DNA of 64,000 bases. Origin: Methylomarinum vadi. Lineage in GTDB: Bacteria > Pseudomonadota > Gammaproteobacteria > Methylococcales > Methylomonadaceae. The notes under the pieces were generated by a model. The model searched no databases. It was not told the origin of the DNA and saw only the letters and a program-made list of their open reading frames with translations. Below are positions 53,810 to 62,767 of the stretch, in pieces. Made by a program: the position numbers and the translations under genes. Position 1 is the first letter of the stretch. Each line of letters begins with the position of its first letter. Where the stretch lies: NCBI RefSeq assembly GCF_000733935.1, contig NZ_JPON01000001.1, forward strand, positions 4,042,623 through 4,106,622, given 5' to 3'.

Positions 53810-55957
53810 TTATCTTCTACGCCAGCGGTGATAACGCGCGACCCAGCGCAGCAAACCTTCCGGCGCATGCGCTTTCTTCCAGACGCCGGCCGCGTATTTG
53901 TTAGCCTCGGCCAGGGTCGGGTAGATATGGATCGTGCTCAGCACCTTATTCAAACCGATGCCGTGTTTCATCGCCAGCACGAATTCGGCGATCAGATCGC
54001 CGGCATGTTCGCCGACGATGGTAACGCCGATAATTTGGTCTTTACCCGGCTTCGTTAGAATCTTGACGAAACCATGCGCCTCGCCGTCGGCGATGGCCCG
54101 GTCCAGGTCGTCGATGCCATAGGTTACGGCTTCATAGGCGACGCCTTGTTGCCGGGCGTCCTGTTCATTGAGACCGACCCGGGCGGCTTCGGGGTCGGTG
54201 AAGGTCGACCACGGAATGACCGAATAGTCGGTGCGGAATTTCTTGAATCCGCCGAACAGGGCGTTCACCGCCGCGTACCAGGCTTGATGAGCGGCGGTAT
54301 GGGTGAATTGATAGGGTCCCGCGACATCGCCGACCGCGTAAATGTTTGGGTAATTGGTGCATTGAAACGGATCGGTGGCGATAGTGTTGCGCGGCGATAG
54401 TTTAATGCCGAGTTCCTCGATGCCGTAACCGGTAACGTTGGCGGCGCGGCCGATCGCGACCAGTACTTGGTCGAACGGGATTTTGACCGTTTGCCCCTCG
54501 TGTTCGGCGAACAGGATATTCTCGCCGTTTTCGACGGCAAATTCCCTGGCCGTGTGGCCGACCCGCATGTCGACGCCTTCTTGTTTAAAGCGCTGCATGA
54601 CCGTCTCGGACACTTCCGGGTCTTCGCGTGCCAGGATGCGTTCTGCCATTTCCACCTGGGTGACCCGGCTGCCCAGGCGGGCGAAACATTGCGTCAATTC
54701 GCAGCCGATCGGCCCGCCGCCAAGCACCAATAGCCGCTTCGGCAGCGCTCGCAAATTCCAGATAGTGTCCGAAGTGAGATAGTCGATCTTGTCCAGGCCC
54801 GGGATCGGCGGCACGAACGGACGGGCGCCGGCGGCAATGACGATGGCGCGGGTAGTCAGCTTTTTCACGCCCTCAGCCGTGGTCACCTGGACTTCCCACG
54901 GAGTAAGGATTTTGGCCTCGCCGGTCACGACCTCGACGCCGAGCCCGCGATAACGTTCGATCGAATCGTGCGGCTCGATGGTTTTGATCACCAGCTTCAC
55001 CCGTTCCATGACGGCGGCGAAATCGACATCGGCCTGGGCCTGCTTGATGCCGAATTCTTCGTGGCGCTTGAGATGCGACAGCCATTTGGCCGAACGGATC
55101 AGCGCCTTGGACGGTACACAGCCGGTGTTCAGGCAGTCGCCGCCCATCTTGTGCTTCTCGATCAGCGTGACCTTGGCTTTGACCGCCGCCGCGATATAGG
55201 CCGTAACGAGGCCACCGGAACCGGCACCAATGACGATCAGATTATTGTCGAACTGCCTGGGTTTTGGCCAATGTCGGTAGACCCTCAGTCGCCGTATCGC
55301 TTCTACCATTTTTTTTGCGATTAACGGAAACAACCCCAACAGCACGAACGCGCCCAACACCGCCGGCGACAGGATACCGGACAGCGAATCGATCCGTGCC
55401 AGTTGCGTGCCGGCATTGACGTAAACGACGGTGCCGGCCAGCATGCCGACCTGGCTGACCCAATAAAAGGTCCAAGTTCGAAGCGCCGTCAATCCCATCG
55501 CCAGATTGATCGCGAAAAACGGAAACAGCGGCACCAGCCGTAACGTGAACAGATAAAAGGCGCCGTCGCGAGCGATGCCTTCGTCGATGGTCTGCAGGCG
55601 TTTCTCGAAACGGGCCTTGACCGCATCGCGAAACACGAAGCGCGCGGCGAGAAAGGCCAGCGTCGCGCCTATAGTGGAAGCGAAGGAAACGATCAGGCTG
55701 CCCCAGAGCAGGCCGAATATGGCGCCGCCCGCCAGGGTCAAAACCGTCGCGCCGGGTAGCGATAGGCCGGTAACGGCGATATAAACCAAGGCATAGACCG
55801 TGATGGCCAGGGCCGGATGCGCGCTTCGGTAGGCTTCGATGTCGGCCTGCTTGGTCTTTAACGTTTCCAGGGTCAGATACTGGTGCAGATCGAACGCAAT
55901 AAACGCCGCGACAGCAACCGCGATTAACAATAACAACAGCCATTTCGATAACTTCAT
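53810..55957 (-). CDS. TVP38/DedA-like membrane domain fused to a mercuric-reductase-like flavoprotein
   Basis: A 715-aa fusion. Residues ~1-225 are a TVP38/TMEM64 (SNARE-associated, DedA-like) membrane domain with FGLLWGSLIVSFASTIGATLAFL and RLVPLFPFFAINLAMGL. Residues ~238-715 are a disulfide flavoprotein with IVIGAGSGGLVTAYIAA, the intact redox site GGDCLNTGCVPSKALIRSAK, NAD loop VLGGGPIGCELTQCF and C-terminal HIYPTLAEANKYA. There is no N-terminal MerA heavy-metal domain or C-terminal Cys pair, so mercury reduction is unlikely; a membrane-linked disulfide or quinone reductase is possible. The substrate is unknown. Confidence 0.88.
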   Translation of the reverse strand: MKLSKWLLLLLIAVAVAAFIAFDLHQYLTLETLKTKQADIEAYRSAHPALAITVYALVYIAVTGLSLPGATVLTLAGGAIFGLLWGSLIVSFASTIGATLAFLAARFVFRDAVKARFEKRLQTIDEGIARDGAFYLFTLRLVPLFPFFAINLAMGLTALRTWTFYWVSQVGMLAGTVVYVNAGTQLARIDSLSGILSPAVLGAFVLLGLFPLIAKKMVEAIRRLRVYRHWPKPRQFDNNLIVIGAGSGGLVTAYIAAAVKAKVTLIEKHKMGGDCLNTGCVPSKALIRSAKWLSHLKRHEEFGIKQAQADVDFAAVMERVKLVIKTIEPHDSIERYRGLGVEVVTGEAKILTPWEVQVTTAEGVKKLTTRAIVIAAGARPFVPPIPGLDKIDYLTSDTIWNLRALPKRLLVLGGGPIGCELTQCFARLGSRVTQVEMAERILAREDPEVSETVMQRFKQEGVDMRVGHTAREFAVENGENILFAEHEGQTVKIPFDQVLVAIGRAANVTGYGIEELGIKLSPRNTIATDPFQCTNYPNIYAVGDVAGPYQFTHTAAHQAWYAAVNALFGGFKKFRTDYSVIPWSTFTDPEAARVGLNEQDARQQGVAYEAVTYGIDDLDRAIADGEAHGFVKILTKPGKDQIIGVTIVGEHAGDLIAEFVLAMKHGIGLNKVLSTIHIYPTLAEANKYAAGVWKKAHAPEGLLRWVARYHRWRRR

Positions 55958-56700
55958 GGAGCACGCTCTATCGCTAGGAGTGCCGTGTGGTTGTCAGTGC
56001 TTGGCCGGGGCCGGATCTCTTTACCAGGATGATTTCCGCACATGCTATTCGCTCTTTTTAAATTGATCGGCGATGTTTGTTGGTCGAATAAATGGTCGAT
56101 TACTTACAAGCGACCGTGGTCTTCCATTATCGATTCGTCGCTACATCGTGTTGGTGCTGCACGAACTAACTCGGCCAGCGCTGGCAAGCCGGACTGGACC
56201 TGCGGGTTCAGGAGATTCTATCTTTAAAGCCTTCATGGATTAACAGCGTCTCTGACAGGCATTTCTGTGCCGAAATTTTAAATAAGATTAGCCTAATGCG
56301 GTAAAGTGCAATGCCAGGGCGCAAAAATGGTCGCCCGTATCGAACCTTATGCCGTTGTGGCTAGAAGTGAGCGAGGCGGGATTTCATTTTTGCCCGTGAG
56401 ATTTTGCGCGCAACCGAGATCCTTTTGTGACATCGGGCTTCGCAGGCTTGTCCGATTCGTTCGAGAATCGTCATGCCGATTTAAAGGGCGTCATTTGAAG
56501 TATCGGCCGGAAACCGGGAATGAACAATAAAATGGCTGGGTTCGTAACTTATGATGCAAGCGGATTATTATGGCCGCAGCCAATTGAAAACCGAAAAACT
56601 TAGAAGCGCCTTTGCCGATAAAGCCCGGCCGCACTGGATGCGAGGATACCGTCGCTTTTGCCGTTTCGTGGAAAAGGATCGGTAGATTTTCAAACCGGAT
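55958..56700. other. 743-bp region without a convincing gene
   Basis: Several short open frames exist but lack ribosome sites or family character. One 44-codon frame (56551-56685) is listed separately. No tRNA, no strong terminator and no repeat were recognised. It may be a decayed locus. Confidence 0.4.
56551..56685 (+). CDS. Possible 44-aa basic peptide
   Basis: Starts with two ATGs and reads MMQADYYGRSQLKTEKL... to TAG. The sequence is rich in Arg/Lys and aromatic residues (GYRRFCRFVEKDR). No Shine-Dalgarno is evident and no relatives are recognised, so it could be chance or the end of a lost gene. Confidence 0.2.
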   Translation: MMQADYYGRSQLKTEKLRSAFADKARPHWMRGYRRFCRFVEKDR

Positions 56701-57282
56701 CTAACTGCGTTTGCGGCGAAATGCTTTCAAACTTGCGAGTGCAATAGCGAGAAGGGGAAGGCCTCCGGGTGCCGGCACTGGCGCTTGGGTATTGAAATTG
56801 CTAATGGTCGTTGAAGCTGAGCCAAAGAGGCTGTCTAACGATTGCATGCGGAATCCGATCAGATCACCGGCCTGGACGTCGAATTCAAAATGCCCTGTTT
56901 GATTCACGGCGTTAGAACCTGATAACACTAAATATTCATCGCCGTTATGCAACAGAAAAAATGGGTCCCATTGAGCAGACCCATCACTATCATTAGTTGC
57001 GTAAGTCCAATCGAAAGAGATTGTGCTTGTAGCTTGGGCGGTTATGCTAAAGTCGATATTCGACAAGAACCCGGGGTAACTTATTCCATTGTTTCCGCTG
57101 ATCAGGGTAATGGAATTCGGTGCGTCGCTGAGATCGATCGATGCATCCGAACCGAACGGATCGATATTGGTGGTCCAGTTTCCGACATCATAATAATCCA
57201 CGAAACTGGCTTGAACCACTCCTGTAGCTCCGATCACATAGAGAGCCAGAAGAATCTGAAAAATAACCTGTATTGTCTGCAT
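56701..57282 (-). CDS. Exported protein with PEP-CTERM-like sorting tail
   Basis: A 193-aa secreted protein. The start is the ATG at 57282 behind AAGGAG. A signal peptide (VIFQILLALYVIGATGVVQA) precedes a Ser/Asp/Asn-rich beta-sandwich-like body with FEFDVQAGDLIGFRMQSLDS. The tail reads VPAPGGLPLLAIALASLKAFRRKRS: a Pro-rich motif, a hydrophobic helix and a basic end, as in exosortase substrates, although the motif is APGG rather than PEP. It probably depends on an exosortase encoded elsewhere. Confidence 0.8.
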   Translation of the reverse strand: MQTIQVIFQILLALYVIGATGVVQASFVDYYDVGNWTTNIDPFGSDASIDLSDAPNSITLISGNNGISYPGFLSNIDFSITAQATSTISFDWTYATNDSDGSAQWDPFFLLHNGDEYLVLSGSNAVNQTGHFEFDVQAGDLIGFRMQSLDSLFGSASTTISNFNTQAPVPAPGGLPLLAIALASLKAFRRKRS

Positions 57283-57828
57283 TGCGATCTCCTTAACTGT
57301 ATGTGATATAAATGCAATTACCAAGCCATTTGTTAATTTATGTTGCTTAATCAATACTTAGGTTTCGCGAATCTGGTTTGTGCTTAAATGTTTGTAAAAA
57401 AAACTGACAGAATTTTGTGGTTAGACCAGGATTGCGCACAACGTTTTAAAGTTTAGTAGATTATAAGAATTGTGTTTCCACGCACAGAAATTCCCATGCG
57501 AGGAATAATGAATCCATGTGTCAACAAAGTTATACAATTCGACTAACATTTATTAGATACGAAATTGAAAATACAATATGATTGGCTTATAAAAGAAATA
57601 TTGTGGTATTTCCCTTACGCATCTAAGTATAGGAAAAATTAGTAATCAGGTTAATAACCACTGGCCTTGAAACGAGGTAGGTTGTTGGCCAGAGCGATTA
57701 ACTCTACGGTGCAGGCAAGACCACCAATATATAGATGGCAGAGTGTTCTCCCAGTGTCAGCACTACTGCCAGAATTTTAAATTGGAACAATCTATCTCAT
57801 CTGAAAGTTTTATATTGGAGGCAAGGCC
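57283..57828. other. AT-rich spacer between two exported-protein genes
   Basis: About 546 bp between divergent starts, without a supportable gene or RNA. No sigma-54 -24/-12 promoter of the kind often linked to exopolysaccharide-associated PEP-CTERM genes could be defended. Confidence 0.4.
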
Positions 57829-58245
57829 ATGAAATATGTTATCGTCCTAGGATTAGCAGCATCTATCGCCGTGTCTGGGGAAGCTTTTGCGGTTTGCGAT
57901 GCAGCGACTCAGCTAGACTTAAGTATAGACAATATCTTAGTTGATAAAACCGTTTGCGCCGAAAAGGCCAATGGCGATCAATGGCAAGAATATCACGAAC
58001 CCGGAGGAGATCTGATCGATTACAAGAAAGGCCCGAACGATCCGGTCGATCCGACTACATCGGTCGGTACCTGGCGTTTATCTAATCGCGCCGGAGGTAT
58101 TTGCTACTCCTATGGCGGCGGTAATTTTAACTACTGCTATTCCGTGCATGATATCGGCAACGGAAACTATGAATTTTGTAATAACAACGGTTTGGATGTT
58201 ACGGCAAAACTTGTTCCGGGTAATGGCGGATGCGGTTTTAATTAA
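57829..58245 (+). CDS. Small secreted cysteine-containing protein
   Basis: A 138-aa protein behind TTGGAGGC. The signal peptide (MKYVIVLGLAASIAVSGEAFA, cleavage before VCD) is followed by a mature part with seven cysteines (VCDAATQ, TVCAEK, GICYSYGGGNFNYCYS, YEFCNNNG, GGCGFN), a GTWRLSNRAGGICYSYGGG core and an overall acidic, Asn/Gly-rich composition. I do not recognise a family. Disulfide-bonded periplasmic or extracellular location is inferred. Confidence 0.65.
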   Translation: MKYVIVLGLAASIAVSGEAFAVCDAATQLDLSIDNILVDKTVCAEKANGDQWQEYHEPGGDLIDYKKGPNDPVDPTTSVGTWRLSNRAGGICYSYGGGNFNYCYSVHDIGNGNYEFCNNNGLDVTAKLVPGNGGCGFN

Positions 58246-58306
58246 ACGATGATCGATTACAAGTGTCATAATAAACTCTCACACTAAATACGCTTAAAAC
58301 GTTCTA

Positions 58307-58340
58307 TTTTTACCGTGAATTTCGGTCGGGACGGTAAAAA
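58307..58340. terminator. Hairpin after the secreted-protein gene
   Basis: A 10-bp stem TTTTTACCGT/ACGGTAAAAA with a 14-nt loop, followed by AGTCGTTTTT. Possible terminator; the T tract is offset by 6 bases. Confidence 0.4.
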
Positions 58341-58542
58341 AGTCGTTTTTGGGGCGCTGAATAAATCTATTCTAGGTTTCTCAGTGCCATAAAGGGAATG
58401 TGATTTGCCTTGGTCTTAGTAAATGCTGATTAGATTGGTACTTCGCATAGCTAGCACCTGCGGTGATGACTTAGTGTCGAGGCAAAAAGGTCGGAATGAA
58501 ATCCTGCTAGGCGGGCGGTTCGATCATCTCGGAGAGCCGGTA

Positions 58543-59529
58543 TTAGTCCACTGAACTGGAAGCGACATGGAAGGCGTCGGCATAGATGTCGGACAGCGAA
58601 GCCCCGGCCATAAAAGCCTGACGCTTGCTGGCCGCCACCATGTCGGGATGACCGCATAAATACACGCGCCAGCCCTTCAACGCCGTTAAGTCCTTAAATG
58701 CGACCTCATGCGCGCGGCCGCGGGCCTTGTCGGGGTTCGGCTCGCCTCGCGAAATACAAGGCGTGTAATGAAAGTTGGCGTAGCGTTGTTGTAGCGAACG
58801 CATTTCCTCGACCCAATACAGACCGTTTAAATCGCTGCTGCCGTGATACAAATGAATGTCGCCCCGATGGCCGTCATGCAGCGCCTCGCTGATGATGCCG
58901 GCCAGCGGCGCCAGCCCGCTGCCGGTGCCGATCAGCAGCAGGTTTTGCTCGGGTTGTCCCGGTTGGTAATAACAAAGTCCTTGCGGTTCGGAAACCGCCA
59001 GGCGGTCGCCGACTTGCAATTCCTGGTGGGCCCATTCGCTGAACTGTCCTCCCGACAATCGTCTGACATGAAAACTTAACTGACGTCCATGCATGCGGTG
59101 ATTGGCGATCGAATAGCTGCGGGTCAGGCCGTCTTCGCGTTTCAGGTTGACAAATTGTCCGGCGTAATAATCCAACCCCTCGTCGGTTTCGATGACCAAT
59201 TGCATGATTTCCGGATTGAGCATCTGCTTCGCTTTCACGGTGGCGTAAGTCACATAGTCGCGATGATGGCTGTAGGCGATTTCCATGTCTTGCTGCGGAT
59301 AACACAAGCAGGCGAGGAAATAGTTTTGTCGTTTCAAGCCTTCTTTCAAGCCGTGTTGCGCCTCGGCGGGCGGCTTGCCCTTCAAACTCCTCAGCATGCA
59401 GCTTTGGCAGGCCCCTTGTCGGCAGCCGTGGCTGATTTCGATATTTTCCCGCAACAAGGAATCCAATAAGGGCTCGTCGGGTTGGCATAGGACGGTTTGT
59501 TCGTCCAGTTTGATTTTTCTGACAGTCAT
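58543..59529 (-). CDS. 2Fe-2S/FAD oxidoreductase (phenol- or methane-monooxygenase-reductase-like)
   Basis: A 328-aa electron-transfer protein. The N-terminal plant-type ferredoxin domain has CRQGACQSC and the distal Cys in LACLC (residues ~37-75). It is followed by an FAD domain (RSYSIANH) and an NAD domain (LLLIGTGSGLAPLAGI and VYLCGHPDMV). The layout matches class I reductases of oxygenases. No oxygenase is adjacent; the next gene is a truncated hemoglobin, so it may re-reduce that protein. The start is the ATG at 59529; the extension is rejected. Confidence 0.87.
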   Translation of the reverse strand: MTVRKIKLDEQTVLCQPDEPLLDSLLRENIEISHGCRQGACQSCMLRSLKGKPPAEAQHGLKEGLKRQNYFLACLCYPQQDMEIAYSHHRDYVTYATVKAKQMLNPEIMQLVIETDEGLDYYAGQFVNLKREDGLTRSYSIANHRMHGRQLSFHVRRLSGGQFSEWAHQELQVGDRLAVSEPQGLCYYQPGQPEQNLLLIGTGSGLAPLAGIISEALHDGHRGDIHLYHGSSDLNGLYWVEEMRSLQQRYANFHYTPCISRGEPNPDKARGRAHEVAFKDLTALKGWRVYLCGHPDMVAASKRQAFMAGASLSDIYADAFHVASSSVD

Positions 59530-59594
59530 GATCGATTCTGCATCCTGGGTACGCCTTAACAATCACCCTGGTAATTATTAAGGCGCGATAGTGG

Positions 59595-59963
59595 TTAGCG
59601 GCCTAATACGTCTTCGCGCGTGCTTTCGGCAATCGCGGCAACCTGACCGATCAAGTCTTGCGGCAGGTTCAACTCTTCCAGGGTGCCACTCAAATGTTCC
59701 ATGACGGCATCGAAATGGCTGTCGTCCAGACCTTTCTTGACCAGTTTGGCGTGAGCCTGGCGCATATCGGCGCCGGTGTAATTATTGGGGCCGCCGAAGG
59801 CCATGGTCAGAAAAGCTTTCTGCTTGGCGGCTTGTTCTTCCATGTCGACGTTATCGAAGAAGCGGTTGATGCGATAGTCGTTCAATACGCGGCGATAAAA
59901 AATATCGACCGCCGCATTGACGGCTGCTTCGCCGCCCAGTTGTTCATAAAGTGATTCGGTCAT
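59595..59963 (-). CDS. Group 1 truncated hemoglobin
   Basis: A 122-aa 2-on-2 globin. SLYEQLGGEAAVNAAVDIFYRRVL starts the fold, FF of RINRFFDNVDM precedes the E helix, and the proximal His is in MRQAHAKLV. Phe-Phe and the GG of MAFGGPNNYTG are group 1 features. Likely roles are O2 binding or NO dioxygenation with the downstream flavoreductase as reductant (66-bp gap). It is divergent from a regulator across a palindrome. Confidence 0.93.
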   Translation of the reverse strand: MTESLYEQLGGEAAVNAAVDIFYRRVLNDYRINRFFDNVDMEEQAAKQKAFLTMAFGGPNNYTGADMRQAHAKLVKKGLDDSHFDAVMEHLSGTLEELNLPQDLIGQVAAIAESTREDVLGR

Positions 59964-60049
59964 TATCTACCCCTGTTGTTGCTAGTGAAAAAAGCATCTA
60001 TAAAATGCGAGACTAGTATAGAATCGATACGTAACTTATGCAATAATTA

Positions 60050-60069
60050 TATTATAAAAGTTTATAATA
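60050..60069. promoter_or_regulatory. 20-bp palindrome between trHb and the regulator
   Basis: TATTATAAA-AG-TTTATAATA, perfect 9-bp arms, in the ~200-bp divergent region. It is a good candidate operator for the adjacent HTH/Fe-S regulator. Confidence 0.6.
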
Positions 60070-60167
60070 ATTTCCTTCTATTCGCTCATAAAGACTAAAA
60101 TAAGCCGTTAGTTATACTTTATGTACGCTATATATTGACTCCGGTAAACGTTAGGGAAAAACCATCA

Positions 60168-60791
60168 ATGCATAATCAACTTCCATCCAGGCAGGAACAA
60201 ATCCTTACTTTGCTGTTAAGCACCAAGAGCGGTTTAAGCATTGACGCGATGGCCGAAAAGTTGGCGATTTCGCGCAATGCCGTTCAACAGCATTTATCCG
60301 GCTTGGAAAGTCAGTCCTTGATTCAGGCGACTTATTTGAACAGCACCGGAGGCCGTCCGGCGCGTAATTACGTCCTGACCGAAAAAGGTATCAATCATTT
60401 CACCAAGCAATACTCTTGGTTTTGCAACTTAGTCCTGGAAGAAATGAAACACGAAATGGGGTCCGAAGCCTTTTCGGCTTTCATGCAGCGCCTAGGGCGT
60501 AAGATAGCCGCCAGTCTGGAAGGGCAGTTTTTCGGCCAGAATGCGAATGAGAAGGCGCAAACGTTGACGGCGATAATGCATAAACTAGGGTATCAGGCCG
60601 ATATCGAACAACAGGGCGATACCGTCACGATTTCCGCAATCAATTGCGTTTTTCACGATTTGGCTCAACAGCACACGGAATTATGCGAATTCGATCGCGC
60701 GTTGATCGGACATTTACTGGACAACCCGGTGGAACAGGTCGAGTGCATGGCGAAAGACGGTTGTTCCTGCCGATTCGTTACCAAGACCTAG
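60168..60791 (+). CDS. SufR-like HTH regulator with C-terminal cysteines
   Basis: A 207-aa regulator. The N-terminal winged HTH reads LSIDAMAEKLAISRNAVQQHLSGLESQSLI. The C-terminal part carries cysteines spaced as in SufR-type 4Fe-4S proteins: NCVFHDLAQQHTELCEFD and VECMAKDGCSC. The start is the ATG at 60168. It is divergent from the truncated hemoglobin and reductase genes and the palindrome in between suggests it represses or activates them in response to NO, O2 or Fe-S status; the signal is inferred. Confidence 0.8.
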   Translation: MHNQLPSRQEQILTLLLSTKSGLSIDAMAEKLAISRNAVQQHLSGLESQSLIQATYLNSTGGRPARNYVLTEKGINHFTKQYSWFCNLVLEEMKHEMGSEAFSAFMQRLGRKIAASLEGQFFGQNANEKAQTLTAIMHKLGYQADIEQQGDTVTISAINCVFHDLAQQHTELCEFDRALIGHLLDNPVEQVECMAKDGCSCRFVTKT

Positions 60792-61070
60792 TTTTGGATT
60801 AGTTTGCATTTGCGGTGAGCGTGCGATGAAAGTAAGCTATTTGGTTATCCCGACGTGGACGTAAGGGTTCAGGGCCGTATTGTCCGATGCTTTTTTGTTT
60901 TCATTTTCCCAAGCTCAAATGTGTTCGTTATGCGCGACCCGAGGTCAGACAATACTTACATTTTTTCAGAGCTTGCGGCTTTGCCGAATTTGAAAAGGTA
61001 TGAGATGCATACTCACTAAGCTATACAATGCCTTACTTCAATAGCGATGCTTCATGATGGCGGAAAAAAC

Positions 61071-61661
61071 ATGAATCAAATAAAAAGTATTTGCGTTTAT
61101 TGCGGCTCCAGTCCGGGACGGTTGGAAGCTTATGCCTCGGCCGCCCGTGACCTGGCCGAAACCTTGGTCGAAAGAAACATCCAGTTGGTCTACGGCGGCG
61201 CCAGCATCGGCGTCATGGGGGCGGTGGCCGATCGAGTGTTGCAGCTCGGAGGCGATGTGGTCGGGGTGATTCCCAAGGCTTTGGCGCATAAGGAAGTGGC
61301 GCACGATAGTCTGACCGAACTGCATATTACCCGATCTATGCACGAACGCAAAATGTTGATGGCCGAACTGGCGGATGGCTTCATAGCACTTCCCGGCGGC
61401 ATAGGCACCCTGGAGGAATTGTTCGAAATCTGGACTTGGGGACAATTGGGTTTTCACCATAAGCCTTGCGGGGTCCTCAATGTGGAAGGCTATTTCGATT
61501 CCTTGGTCCGGTTCATGGACCATGTATTGGCGGAACAGTTCGTTAAACCCCATCAGCGAGCGATGCTGATCGTGGAAACCGAGGCCGGCCGGTTGTTGGA
61601 CCGTTACAGTGCTTATCGGCCGCCGGAAGTAGCCCATTGGGTAGGCAAGGACGAGACCTAA
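61071..61661 (+). CDS. LOG-family nucleoside 5'-monophosphate phosphoribohydrolase
   Basis: A 196-aa LOG (lysine-decarboxylase-like fold) protein. VYGGASIGVMGAVAD and the catalytic PGGIGTLEELFE signature are present, as is the N-terminal SICVYCGSSPG. Such enzymes cleave the N-glycosidic bond of purine nucleoside monophosphates (cytokinin precursors or related). The start is the ATG at 61071 preceded by GGAAAA. It is a single gene. Confidence 0.92.
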   Translation: MNQIKSICVYCGSSPGRLEAYASAARDLAETLVERNIQLVYGGASIGVMGAVADRVLQLGGDVVGVIPKALAHKEVAHDSLTELHITRSMHERKMLMAELADGFIALPGGIGTLEELFEIWTWGQLGFHHKPCGVLNVEGYFDSLVRFMDHVLAEQFVKPHQRAMLIVETEAGRLLDRYSAYRPPEVAHWVGKDET

Positions 61662-61757
61662 AGGTCAAACTTGTAAAACCTGCGGTTAGAGAATAGTTTC
61701 GCACTTGCCGAACCAAGCAATGGAATCGACTGATTTCGCTCCTTTTTGACCTATTGA

Positions 61758-62765
61758 TCAGGAAAAATTCGTTTCAACCGCCAACTCGCGGGCATCCCAT
61801 TCCGCCTTGATTTCTTGAATTTTTGGCAGAATGTCCATGAACGCCTCGACCAAACGGGATTCCAAATGGTTGCCGGCGTTTTGAGCCAAGAAATCCAAAA
61901 TTTTGTCCAGTGGCCAGATATCTTTATAAGGGCGTTTCATGGAAAGGGCATCGAATATGTCGGCGATGGCGACGATGCGGGCCGATTCAGGAATTGCCAT
62001 GCCCGATAAACCATGCGGGTAACCCGTGCCGTCCCATTTTTCATGGTGATTCAGCGCGATTTCCGCCGCGAGTTGAAAGATCGGGGCGTTGCTCTGTTTG
62101 AGGATGCCGTGACCGATACTGGCATGGCTTTTCATGATATGCCACTCGTCAACATCGAGTTTTCCCGGTTTTTTTAATATGGCGTCGGGAATTCCGATTT
62201 TGCCGGTATCATGCATAGGCGCGGCCAATTCCAGTAGCTTGCAACTTTCTTCATCCCAACCCACTGCCTCGGCGATGGCACGACCGTAAGCGGCCATTCG
62301 CCAGATATGGGCACCGGTGTCGGTATCGTTATAATGCCCGGCCTTGCCTAGCATGTGAATGGCATCGTGATAGCTCTTTTCGAGTTTGTCGGCCCGAACC
62401 AGCGACAAGTGGGTTTGCACCCTGGCCTGAACGATGGGGGCCGAAATCGGCTTGGTGATGTAATCGACCGCGCCGACCTCGAAGCCGGCCTGTTCGTCGA
62501 TTTCTTGTGTCATGCCGGTGACGAATATGATGGGAATACTCTCGGTTTCTCGATCATTCTTGAGTTGGCGGCACACTTCGTAACCGTCCATGTCAGGCAT
62601 TTGCACATCGAGCAATATCAAGGAAGGGCTATGTTTGTTGACGGCCTGGAGGGTTTCCCGACCGTTGCGGGCAAATACCAGGGAATGATACTGCTTCAGC
62701 GCCATGCGCAAAACGCCTAGGTTATAGGGTTCGTCATCGGCGCATAAAATGGGTCCGTTGATCAT
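61758..62765 (-). CDS. Response regulator with HD-GYP cyclic-di-GMP phosphodiesterase domain
   Basis: A 335-aa RpfG-like protein. The receiver domain (residues 1-~120) has CADDEPYN, phospho-acceptor Asp in LILLDVQMPDMDG and the TKP Lys. The HD-GYP domain has APMHDTGKIGIPDAIL and NHHEKWDGTGYPHGLSG. Both motifs are intact, so it likely degrades cyclic-di-GMP when phosphorylated. It follows the hybrid kinase by 2 bases and is probably its output partner. Confidence 0.94.
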   Translation of the reverse strand: MINGPILCADDEPYNLGVLRMALKQYHSLVFARNGRETLQAVNKHSPSLILLDVQMPDMDGYEVCRQLKNDRETESIPIIFVTGMTQEIDEQAGFEVGAVDYITKPISAPIVQARVQTHLSLVRADKLEKSYHDAIHMLGKAGHYNDTDTGAHIWRMAAYGRAIAEAVGWDEESCKLLELAAPMHDTGKIGIPDAILKKPGKLDVDEWHIMKSHASIGHGILKQSNAPIFQLAAEIALNHHEKWDGTGYPHGLSGMAIPESARIVAIADIFDALSMKRPYKDIWPLDKILDFLAQNAGNHLESRLVEAFMDILPKIQEIKAEWDARELAVETNFS

Positions 62766-62767
62766 GA

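Noticed and set aside
53810-55957. Mercuric reductase with mer operon
   Set aside because: No MerA N-terminal metal domain, no C-terminal Cys pair, and no mer genes nearby.
56042-56530. Short open frames upstream of the PEP-CTERM gene
   Set aside because: No ribosome sites, no recognisable domains, and unusual composition.
61663-61752. Inverted pair AGGTCAAA/TTTGACCT after the LOG gene
   Set aside because: The arms are 74 bases apart and short; likely chance.
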